Positions 6,663 to 11,420 of a DNA stretch of 11,420 nt are shown here, in pieces. The notes beneath the pieces were generated by a model. That model did no database searches, was not told where the DNA came from, and was given only the letters and a program-made list of their open reading frames with translations. Source of the DNA: Actinomycetales bacterium (GTDB lineage Bacteria > Actinomycetota > Actinomycetes > Actinomycetales > Cellulomonadaceae); NCBI GenBank assembly GCA_012514835.1, contig JAAYZM010000521.1, positions 1-11,420 on the forward strand, written 5' to 3'. A program made the translations under genes and the position numbers. Every line of letters begins with the position of its first letter. Positions within the stretch are counted from its first letter, which is position 1.

Positions 6663-7376
6663 TCAGAGGCGCGCGTCGCCGCCGAGCGGGGTGTCCCCGC
6701 CGCCCTGGTTCGCACCCCGGGCGTCGAGGTCGCCCAGGAGGTTCTCGAGGTAGCTCTTGAGGCGCGTGCGGTAGTCCCGCTCGAACACCCGGAGCTCGTC
6801 GATCTTGCGCTCGAGGAGACCACGCTCCTGCTCGAGCGCCGCGAGCGTGCGCTGGGAGGTCTCCTCCGCCTCGCGGACGATCCGCGCACCCTGCGTCTTG
6901 GCCTCGGTGACGATGCGGTCACCCTCTTCCTGGCCCGCACGCACGTAGTCGTCGTGGAGCTTCTGGGCGAGCTGGAGCATGCCCGTGGCGGACTCCGGCT
7001 CGCTCGAACGCGCGGGGGCGACGGGCGCGCTGACCACGGGGGCCGGCGGCTCGGCGGCCACGACGGGGGCCGGGGCGGGCTCGGGCTCCGGCTCGGGGAC
7101 GGGCTCCGGCTCGGGCGCGGGCACCACGACCGGCTCGGGGGCGGACTGCGCCACGGGGGCACCACCGCCCGCCGCGTCGGCACGGCTCAGCTCGGCGATG
7201 CGCCGCTCTGCCGCAGCGAGCTTGGACTTCAGGTCCTCGTTCTCGCCCTGGACGACGCGCAGGGTGTTGACGACCTCGTCGAGGAAGTCGTCCACCTCGT
7301 CCTGGTCGTAGCCCTCGCGAAACTTCGTCGCCTGGAACTTCTTGGTCAGGACGTCATCGGCGGTCAGCAGTGCCAT
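6663..7376 (-). CDS. divIVA: DivIVA/Wag31 polar growth and division-site coiled-coil protein
   Basis: Cytoplasmic scaffold that binds curved membrane at poles and septa; in actinobacteria it recruits the polar cell-wall machinery. The protein has 237 residues. The conserved membrane-binding N-terminal domain is at 1-65, with LTADDVLTKKF and REGYDQDEVDDFLDEV (20-35). An alanine-, proline- and glutamate-rich linker covers about 67-130, including a run of Glu-Pro dipeptides at 89-100. A second coiled coil covers about 131-216 (LQLAQKLHDDYV ... KSYLENLLGDL), followed by a glycine-rich tail. The start ATG 7376-7374 is preceded by GAGGTG with a 7-nt spacer. A promoter is possible in the 134-bp gap upstream, and a strong terminator follows, so it is the last gene of the dcw unit. 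Actinobacterial DivIVA proteins typically have such linkers of variable length. Confidence 0.96.
   Translation of the reverse strand: MALLTADDVLTKKFQATKFREGYDQDEVDDFLDEVVNTLRVVQGENEDLKSKLAAAERRIAELSRADAAGGGAPVAQSAPEPVVVPAPEPEPVPEPEPEPAPAPVVAAEPPAPVVSAPVAPARSSEPESATGMLQLAQKLHDDYVRAGQEEGDRIVTEAKTQGARIVREAEETSQRTLAALEQERGLLERKIDELRVFERDYRTRLKSYLENLLGDLDARGANQGGGDTPLGGDARL
7082..7115. repeat. divIVA: 18-bp tandem repeat inside the divIVA linker
   Basis: A 16-base sequence (CGGGCTCCGGCTCGGG on the plus strand) occurs at 7082-7097 and again at 7100-7115, giving an 18-bp period, six codons, in frame. It encodes the Glu-Pro part of the linker. Unit gain or loss would change linker length without a frameshift. 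Confidence 0.8.
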
Positions 7377-7411
7377 TGTGCGTCACCTCTGTTACTCGTA
7401 CTCATCAGCGA

Positions 7412-7428
7412 GGCGGTGCATATCCGCC
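7412..7428 (-). promoter_or_regulatory. Inverted repeat in the divIVA leader
   Basis: GGCGG and CCGCC (7412-7416 and 7424-7428) flank a 7-nt AT-rich centre, TGCATAT, about 36 bp before the divIVA ATG. It may be a leader hairpin or a protein site; the stem is short and chance is possible in such GC-rich DNA. Confidence 0.35.
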
Positions 7429-7435
7429 GGTATTC

Positions 7436-7441
7436 ACCGTA
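7436..7441 (-). promoter_or_regulatory. Possible -10 box for divIVA (TACGGT)
   Basis: TACGGT fits TAnnnT and lies in the 134-bp gap between yggT and divIVA, about 60 bp before the start codon. No good -35 is seen at 17-19 bp. A separate 6-bp inverted repeat, gccccg at 7451-7456 with cggggc at 7473-7478, lies just upstream and could be a weak terminator of the preceding genes or an operator. Confidence 0.3.
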
Positions 7442-7510
7442 GCGGATTGTGCCCCGCCTCTCTTCATTAGTCCGGGGCGCGTCTGTCGCCCTCGGGTGAT
7501 TTCCCCCGTC

Positions 7511-7804
7511 TCACGCGGCCGCGAGCGAGGCGAACAGCTGCATGAGGATCGAGCACGCGATCGCGACGACCAGGAAGCCGAGGTCGAGCGCGACCCGCCC
7601 GATCCGCAGCGGAGGCAGCACGCGGCGCACGAGCCTGATGGGCGGGTCGGTGACCGTGTACGCGGCCTCGGCGATCACGAGGACGAGCCCGCTCGGCCGC
7701 CAGTCACGGGCGAACACCTGGATCCACTCGAGCACGAGCCGGACCATGAGCAGGATGAAGAAGATCAGCGCGAGGACGTAGAGCAGACCGAAGACGAGCC
7801 CCAC
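7511..7804 (-). CDS. yggT: YggT-family small membrane protein
   Basis: A 97-residue integral membrane protein with two hydrophobic segments, at about 3-24 and 72-94. They are joined by a loop with WIQVFARDWRP and VTDPPIRLVRRVLPPLRIG. The TDPP..R..RR..PP pattern is the YggT signature. The start is GTG 7804-7802, with AGGTG ending 6 nt before it. It lies 29 bp after sepF and 134 bp before divIVA, the standard actinobacterial position (S. coelicolor SCO2078 as I recall). The molecular role is unsettled; its location next to sepF and divIVA suggests a link to the septum or envelope, which is inference from context. Confidence 0.92.
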   Translation of the reverse strand: MGLVFGLLYVLALIFFILLMVRLVLEWIQVFARDWRPSGLVLVIAEAAYTVTDPPIRLVRRVLPPLRIGRVALDLGFLVVAIACSILMQLFASLAAA

Positions 7805-7833
7805 TCAGATCACCTGGCGCGTGCTCGGCGCCA

Positions 7834-8307
7834 TCAGCTCTGGTTGTAGAAGCCCGGCGTCGAGGCCGAGCCGGTGCTCGGGGTCTCGCCGGCGATCTCA
7901 ACGTTGGCCGGCGAGAGGAGGAAGACCTTCGCGGTGACGCGCTCGATCGCACCGTGCAGCCCGAAGATGAGCCCGGCGGAGAAGTCGACGAGCCGCTTCG
8001 CGTCCGCGTCGTCCATGTCCGTGAGGTTCATGATGACGGGCGTGCCGCTCCGGAACGCCTCGCCGATGGTGCGCGCGTCGTTGTAGGACCGGGGGTGGAC
8101 CGTCGTGATGCGACGCAGGTCGCCGCCTCGCGCCGCACGCGGCGTGGCCTGACGGATGGGGGTGACCTGTGCTTCGTGCTCGGTGACCATGGGTGCCTCC
8201 GGCTCGTCGTACTCGTCGTACTCGTCGACGTACTGGTCGGCGTCGTACTCGCCGCGGTCGTCAGCAAGGCCGAGGTACAGCATGGTCTTGCGCAGCGCTC
8301 CGGCCAT
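7834..8307 (-). CDS. sepF: SepF, membrane anchor of the Z-ring
   Basis: Binds the FtsZ C-terminal peptide and tethers FtsZ filaments to the membrane; essential in actinobacteria that lack FtsA and ZipA. The 157-residue protein starts with an amphipathic membrane-binding helix (MAGALRKTMLYLGLADD). An acidic tyrosine/aspartate linker follows (about 18-48, with DEYDEYDEPE). The SepF core is at about 64-138: RRITTVHPRSYNDARTIGE, PVIMNLTDMDDADAKRLVDF, AGLIFGLHGAIERV and KVFLLSPANVEI. The start is ATG 8307-8305 because GAGGAG lies exactly 6 nt upstream and the helix begins there; the extra upstream codons look random. It lies 96 bp after pgeF and 29 bp before yggT. A yggS gene normally found just upstream is missing. 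Confidence 0.96.
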   Translation of the reverse strand: MAGALRKTMLYLGLADDRGEYDADQYVDEYDEYDEPEAPMVTEHEAQVTPIRQATPRAARGGDLRRITTVHPRSYNDARTIGEAFRSGTPVIMNLTDMDDADAKRLVDFSAGLIFGLHGAIERVTAKVFLLSPANVEIAGETPSTGSASTPGFYNQS

Positions 8308-8313
8308 GACGAA

Positions 8314-8319
8314 CTCCTC
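8314..8319 (-). promoter_or_regulatory. Shine-Dalgarno of sepF
   Basis: GAGGAG with a 6-nt spacer to ATG 8307 fixes the sepF start against the longer open frame beginning at 8361. Confidence 0.85.
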
Positions 8320-8359
8320 AAATCTCGGTACTTCTGCAGACGACGCGCCTGCTCCGCCC

Positions 8360-8365
8360 ACGCTA
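8360..8365 (-). promoter_or_regulatory. Possible -10 box for sepF (TAGCGT)
   Basis: TAGCGT fits TAnnnT and lies in the 96-bp gap after pgeF, about 53 bp before the sepF ATG. The hexamer 17 bp upstream (GCGGTT) is a poor -35. The long gap compared with the close spacing elsewhere makes a local promoter plausible, but the evidence is weak. Confidence 0.3.
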
Positions 8366-8403
8366 CTGAGCAGTCCGGGACGAACCGCCGCGACACGCCG
8401 AGG

Positions 8404-9153
8404 TCACGTGAGCCGCACGACTCCCGCGAACCGCCCGCGCCGGGTCCCGTCGGCGCCGAAGCGGCGATGGGAGTAGAAGCGCTCGTCGGTGAACGTGCAC
8501 GCCGCGACGTGCTCGACGGCCTCGACCCCGTGCTCGCGCAGCTGGCCGAGCACACCCGCGGGCAGGTCGAGCGCGGGGGTCCCCCACGACGTCGTGCTGG
8601 CCGTGCCCGGGACGGCGTGGTCGACCTCGTCGCGCAACGGGGCGGGGACCTCGTAGCAGTCTCCGCAGATCGAGGGTCCGACGACGGCCGCGATCTGGAC
8701 CGCGCCCAGCGCGCGCATCCGGGCGAGCACGCGCGGGACCACGCCGGCGACGAGGCCCGCACGTCCGGCGTGCGCGATGGCGACCACCCCGCGAGCGGCG
8801 TCCGCGAGCAGCACGGGGACGCAGTCCGCGACGACGACGCCGAGCCCGAGGTCCGCCGTCGTCGTCACGAGGCCGTCGCCCGTGCCCACCGTCGGCGAAC
8901 CGGGAGACGGGGGCCCCGTCACGTGCAGGACGTCGGCGCCGTGCACCTGGCGACCGAACGCGACGGGCACCCCGAGCTCGCGGGCGAGGAGGTCATGGTT
9001 CGCGAGGACTCGCCGTGGCTCGTCCTCGACGGCGAGGCCGAGGTTGAGCGCGGCGTGCTCGCCCGCGCTCACCCCGCCCTCGCGCGTCGTGAAGAAGGCG
9101 CGCACCCCCGGCCCGAGATCGACCTCGAGCACGGGGAGCGACGCCGACGGCAC
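8404..9153 (-). CDS. pgeF: PgeF/YlmD-type laccase-domain enzyme (peptidoglycan editing factor or purine nucleoside phosphorylase)
   Basis: A 249-residue protein of the YfiH/DUF152 (Cu-oxidase_4) family. E. coli PgeF keeps peptidoglycan stems correct, and related enzymes act as purine nucleoside phosphorylase and adenosine deaminase. The metal-binding triad is visible: H71 in FGRQVHGADV, C111 in VVADCVPVLLAD and H128 in AIAHAGRAG. Also seen are FTTREGGVS (21-29), GPSICGDCYEVP (159-170) and a C-terminal CTFTDERFYSHRR. The usual AHAGWRG is AHAGRAG here, a variant I believe also occurs in other actinobacteria. The start is GTG 9153-9151, 2 bp after the ftsZ stop; a GGAG lies 14 nt upstream, so coupling to ftsZ translation is likely. 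Its frame is open far upstream inside ftsZ, but that part encodes nothing recognisable. Confidence 0.92.
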   Translation of the reverse strand: MPSASLPVLEVDLGPGVRAFFTTREGGVSAGEHAALNLGLAVEDEPRRVLANHDLLARELGVPVAFGRQVHGADVLHVTGPPSPGSPTVGTGDGLVTTTADLGLGVVVADCVPVLLADAARGVVAIAHAGRAGLVAGVVPRVLARMRALGAVQIAAVVGPSICGDCYEVPAPLRDEVDHAVPGTASTTSWGTPALDLPAGVLGQLREHGVEAVEHVAACTFTDERFYSHRRFGADGTRRGRFAGVVRLT

Positions 9154-9155
9154 GC

Positions 9156-10415
9156 TCAGCGCAAGAACTCCGGCACGTCGAGGTCTTCCTCCTTGCGGCG
9201 GGCGATCTCCTCCTCGAGCACGGGCGGCACCTCGAGCGGGGCCGACGGCGACGACGCGGAGCCGGCGAGGAACGCGGGGACCGGCTGCGTGGGCTGGGCC
9301 GGCGCACTCGGCGCCGGGGCTCCGCCCGGTGCCGCCGTGGTGCCTGAGGGGGCGATGACCTCGGGCGCGTAGGCGGCGTCGTCGACCTGCGCGGGCAGGC
9401 TCGTGCGCGGCTCGCGCGCACCGACCACCTGGCCCAGGCTGCGTGCGGTGGGCTTCGCCGCGGGCGGGGCACCGCCGTCGAAACCGGCCGCGATGACGGT
9501 CACGCGCACCTCGTCGCCGAGCGAGTCGTCGACGTTCGCGCCGAAGATGATGAGCGCCTCGGGGTGCGCCGCCTCCTGGACGAGCCGAGCGGCCTCGTTG
9601 ATCTCGGCGAGGCCGAGGTCCGAGCCACCCTGGATGGACAGCAGCACGCCGTGCGCGCCGTCGATCGAGGCCTCGAGCAGCGGCGAGGAGATCGCGAGCT
9701 CGGCGGCCTGGACGGCGCGGTCCTCGCCGCGCGCGGCACCGATGCCCATGAGTGCCGAGCCGGCTCCCTGCATCAAGGCCTTGACGTCCGCGAAGTCGAG
9801 GTTGATCAGGCCCGGGGTGGTGATGAGGTCCGTGATGCCCTGGACGCCCGAGAGAAGCACCTGGTCCGCGGTGCGGAACGCGTCGAGCACGGAGATGGAG
9901 CGGTCCGAGATCGACAGCAGGCGGTCGTTCGGGATGACGATCAGGGTGTCGACCTCGTCGCGGAGCGACTCGATGCCCGTCTCGGCCTGGACGGAGCGCC
10001 GCCGGCCCTCGAACGTGAAGGGACGGGTGACGACACCGACGGTCAGGGCGCCGAGCGACCGGGCGATGCGCGCGACGACGGGCGCGCCGCCCGTGCCGGT
10101 GCCGCCGCCCTCGCCCGCGGTCACGAAGATCATGTCCGCACCGCGGAGCACCTCCTCGATCTCGTCGGCGTGGTCCTCGGCAGCCTTGCGGCCGACCTCG
10201 GGGTCCGCCCCCGCACCGAGACCTCGCGTGAGGTCGCGCCCGACGTCGAGCTTGACGTCCGCGTCGCTCATGAGGAGCGCCTGCGCGTCCGTGTTGATCG
10301 CGATGAACTCGACGCCCTTGAGGCCGACCTCGATCATCCGGTTGACGGCGTTGACGCCCCCGCCGCCGATACCCACCACCTTGATCACTGCCAGGTAGTT
10401 CTGCGGTGCTGCCAC
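9156..10415 (-). CDS. ftsZ: Cell division protein FtsZ
   Basis: Tubulin-like GTPase that forms the Z-ring. The protein has 419 residues. The nucleotide-binding domain begins with KVVGIGGGGVNAVNRM (12-27), the tubulin signature GGGTGTG is at 103-109, and the T7 synergy loop NLDFADVKALM (205-215) carries catalytic D207 and D210. The C-terminal subdomain runs to about 312. A long alanine/proline-rich linker covers about 315-405, ending in a charged helix (EEEIARRKEED) and the conserved C-terminal peptide LDVPEFLR (412-419), which binds SepF. The start is GTG 10415-10413, with GAGAGG 7 nt upstream. It lies 199 bp downstream of ftsQ, a gap with a candidate promoter, and 2 bp before pgeF. Nothing in the sequence suggests loss of function. 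Confidence 0.98.
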   Translation of the reverse strand: MAAPQNYLAVIKVVGIGGGGVNAVNRMIEVGLKGVEFIAINTDAQALLMSDADVKLDVGRDLTRGLGAGADPEVGRKAAEDHADEIEEVLRGADMIFVTAGEGGGTGTGGAPVVARIARSLGALTVGVVTRPFTFEGRRRSVQAETGIESLRDEVDTLIVIPNDRLLSISDRSISVLDAFRTADQVLLSGVQGITDLITTPGLINLDFADVKALMQGAGSALMGIGAARGEDRAVQAAELAISSPLLEASIDGAHGVLLSIQGGSDLGLAEINEAARLVQEAAHPEALIIFGANVDDSLGDEVRVTVIAAGFDGGAPPAAKPTARSLGQVVGAREPRTSLPAQVDDAAYAPEVIAPSGTTAAPGGAPAPSAPAQPTQPVPAFLAGSASSPSAPLEVPPVLEEEIARRKEEDLDVPEFLR

Positions 10416-10443
10416 GTCGGTGCCTCTCGATCGAACTGCCAGC

Positions 10444-10459
10444 CCGGCGGGTCCGCCGG
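10444..10459 (-). promoter_or_regulatory. GC-rich hairpin in the ftsZ leader
   Basis: CCGGCGG (10444-10450) and CCGCCGG (10453-10459) are perfect inverted repeats separated by two bases, so a 6-bp stem with a 4-nt loop can form. It ends 28 nt before the GTG start, upstream of the Shine-Dalgarno. It might influence translation or mRNA stability. Confidence 0.45.
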
Positions 10460-10465
10460 TGCTGC

Positions 10466-10503
10466 AACCTTCACCCTCAGGTAGAGAGTTAGAGTTATGT
10501 CAA
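10466..10503 (-). promoter_or_regulatory. Candidate ftsZ promoter/regulatory element with TTGACA
   Basis: A consensus -35 hexamer TTGACA (10503-10498) is followed by an unusually AT-rich run with a direct repeat (TAACTCTAACTC). An imperfect dyad then follows, AACTCTCTACC on one side and GAGGGTGAAGGTT on the other. No TAnnnT box lies at the normal 16-18 bp; TACCTG lies at 14 bp. The element may be a promoter with abnormal spacing, or one that depends on an activator. It lies about 50-90 bp before the ftsZ start, in the gap after ftsQ. Confidence 0.5.
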
Positions 10504-10593
10504 GCTGTCGTTGCCCTGACGGTAGGTTCGGACCTCGCCCACGGCAACGACCCCGGTGCGCGTGTCGCGGACTTCTCACGCACCCGGTGCTCG

Positions 10594-10608
10594 CGGACCC
10601 GGAGTCCG
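10594..10608 (-). other. Small inverted repeat after ftsQ
   Basis: CGGAC and GTCCG (10594-10598 and 10604-10608) flank a 5-nt loop, 6 bp after the ftsQ stop codon. The stem is only 5 bp and no T-run follows, so a weak terminator or attenuator is possible but unproven. Confidence 0.25.
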
Positions 10609-10614
10609 GTGACG

Positions 10615-11420
10615 TCAGCTCTTCGTGACCGGCAGCGTGGGCGCCGAGACGTCGAACCACACCGCGTCCTTCGAACCCTTCGCCGTACGCAGCGCCTGGA
10701 GCACCGCCGCCTTGAGAGCCGTCTCGTCCGCGCTCCCCCAGTCGACGCGCGCCCCGTCGCGCAGCTCCATCGTCACCGTGTCCTGCGTCTGCGCCGCGAC
10801 AGACCTCACGTCCTTCGCGAGGTCGGCCGGGAGCGCCTCGAGGACCCCGAGCACGGCCGCGAGGGTGCGGGCGTCACCCACCGGGACGTCCACGAGGGGC
10901 AAGCCCTTCGGGGCCTTCTCCCCCCGCCCCACGGCCACGCCCTCGACGTCGAGCAGCTGTACGCCGTCCCCGTACGGCACCGCCGCGACGGGTTCGCGGG
11001 CCACGAGCGAGATCGTGAGCCCGCGCGGCCACGCGCGCGTCACGCGTGCCTCACGCACCCCGGGCACGTCGAGCACCGTGGTGCGCAGCCCGATCGTGTC
11101 GAGCCGCGGGAGCGGGACGCCCGCCACGGAGTCGACCACGGCCGCGACGTCCTCGAGGTGCACGACCGTCCCCGCACCCGTGACCACCACCCGTTCGGGG
11201 TCGAGCGCGAGGACCGGGCTGCCGAGCAAGAGCCAGCCGAGACCGCCCACGAGCGCGGCGGAACCGCCCCACCACGCGACCCGTCGCCACGTGCGCGCCC
11301 GCTGCGCGCGCGCACGCTCCGCGAACCGAGCCTCGCTCCCGACGGAGACCACCGGGGTCCGGCGCGGGGCGACGACGACGGGAACACCCGCCGGGCCGAC
11401 GGCGCTGCGTGGCTCGGCCG
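10615..11420 (-). CDS. ftsQ: Cell division protein FtsQ (DivIB family), 5' end outside the window
   Basis: Bitopic divisome protein that forms a complex with FtsB and FtsL. Numbering from GTG 11352, a basic cytoplasmic segment (SEARFAERARAQRARTWRR) precedes one membrane helix at about 25-49. A POTRA domain at about 50-120 (ERVVVTGAG, VPGVREARVTRAWPRGLTI, VAREPVA) and a FtsQ-type beta domain to 245 follow. The frame has no stop from 11352 to the window edge; the 22 codons there are alanine-, valine- and proline-rich, as in actinobacterial FtsQ tails. GTG 11352 has no Shine-Dalgarno, so the true start is probably beyond the window. It precedes ftsZ with a 199-bp gap, the standard dcw order (murC normally lies upstream). 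Confidence 0.93.
   Translation of the reverse strand, partial: AEPRSAVGPAGVPVVVAPRRTPVVSVGSEARFAERARAQRARTWRRVAWWGGSAALVGGLGWLLLGSPVLALDPERVVVTGAGTVVHLEDVAAVVDSVAGVPLPRLDTIGLRTTVLDVPGVREARVTRAWPRGLTISLVAREPVAAVPYGDGVQLLDVEGVAVGRGEKAPKGLPLVDVPVGDARTLAAVLGVLEALPADLAKDVRSVAAQTQDTVTMELRDGARVDWGSADETALKAAVLQALRTAKGSKDAVWFDVSAPTLPVTKS

Noticed and set aside
5613..7442. Plus-strand frame of 609 codons over lspA, the DksA-like gene and divIVA
   Set aside because: It crosses three minus-strand genes, a terminator and a promoter, and has no family motif; it is an antisense shadow.
9154..10467. Upstream extension of pgeF through ftsZ (687 codons in all)
   Set aside because: The extra residues are an out-of-frame reading of ftsZ. 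The family's length and start fit GTG 9153.
10562..10566. GACAC pentamer on the minus strand in the ftsQ-ftsZ gap, as a possible WhiA site
   Set aside because: WhiA recognises GACAC and ftsZ is a WhiA target in Streptomyces, but one pentamer is expected by chance and no second half or conservation can be shown here.
1..11420. tRNA, rRNA, CRISPR array, insertion sequence, prophage, defence or biosynthetic system
   Set aside because: I found no cloverleaf-like segment, regular spaced repeats, transposase or integrase motifs, or unfamiliar gene cassette. The window is packed with housekeeping genes in a known order.

Overview
The window is very GC-rich and reads as a stretch of actinobacterial chromosome. 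The gene order, FtsZ with a long linker and a C-terminal peptide ending in DVPEFLR, DnaE1 with an intact PHP exonuclease site, and a Wag31-type DivIVA point to Actinomycetota. I infer a Micrococcales member of the Cellulomonas/Promicromonospora kind, but genus cannot be settled by reading. Every gene I can support lies on the minus strand, so the window reads right to left.

Right part (11420 to about 6660) is the distal end of the division and cell-wall (dcw) cluster: ftsQ (5' end cut by the window), ftsZ, pgeF/ylmD, sepF, yggT and divIVA/wag31. FtsQ belongs to the divisome, FtsZ forms the Z-ring, SepF anchors FtsZ to the membrane, YggT is a small membrane protein of the same neighbourhood, and DivIVA directs polar growth. 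PgeF is a laccase-fold enzyme linked to peptidoglycan quality. The yggS/ylmE gene that usually sits between pgeF and sepF is absent; only a 96-bp gap is found. A strong 17-bp-stem hairpin just after divIVA probably ends this unit.

Middle part (about 6575 to 916) is a second, tightly packed unit with its own recognisable promoter: a DksA/TraR-type zinc-finger protein, lspA (lipoprotein signal peptidase), an rluD-like pseudouridine synthase (4-bp GTGA overlap with lspA), and dnaE1 (replicative polymerase). dnaE has a -10-like box placed so that its transcript could begin at the ATG (leaderless).

Left part (876 to 1) holds a broken sodium/glutamate symporter (gltS-like) gene, with an N-terminal and a C-terminal piece joined out of frame and the middle missing. 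Its stop overlaps the start of a PPOX-class (pyridoxamine-phosphate-oxidase-like, possibly F420-dependent) flavin/deazaflavin enzyme that runs off the left edge. A 14-bp tandem repeat separates dnaE from the gltS remnant.

No RNA genes, CRISPR arrays, insertion sequences or phage genes were seen, and no non-coding gap exceeds 200 bp. I see no new system here. The points worth a second look are the gltS remnant, the missing yggS, the ftsZ leader element, the possible leaderless dnaE start and the altered tip motif of the DksA-like protein.
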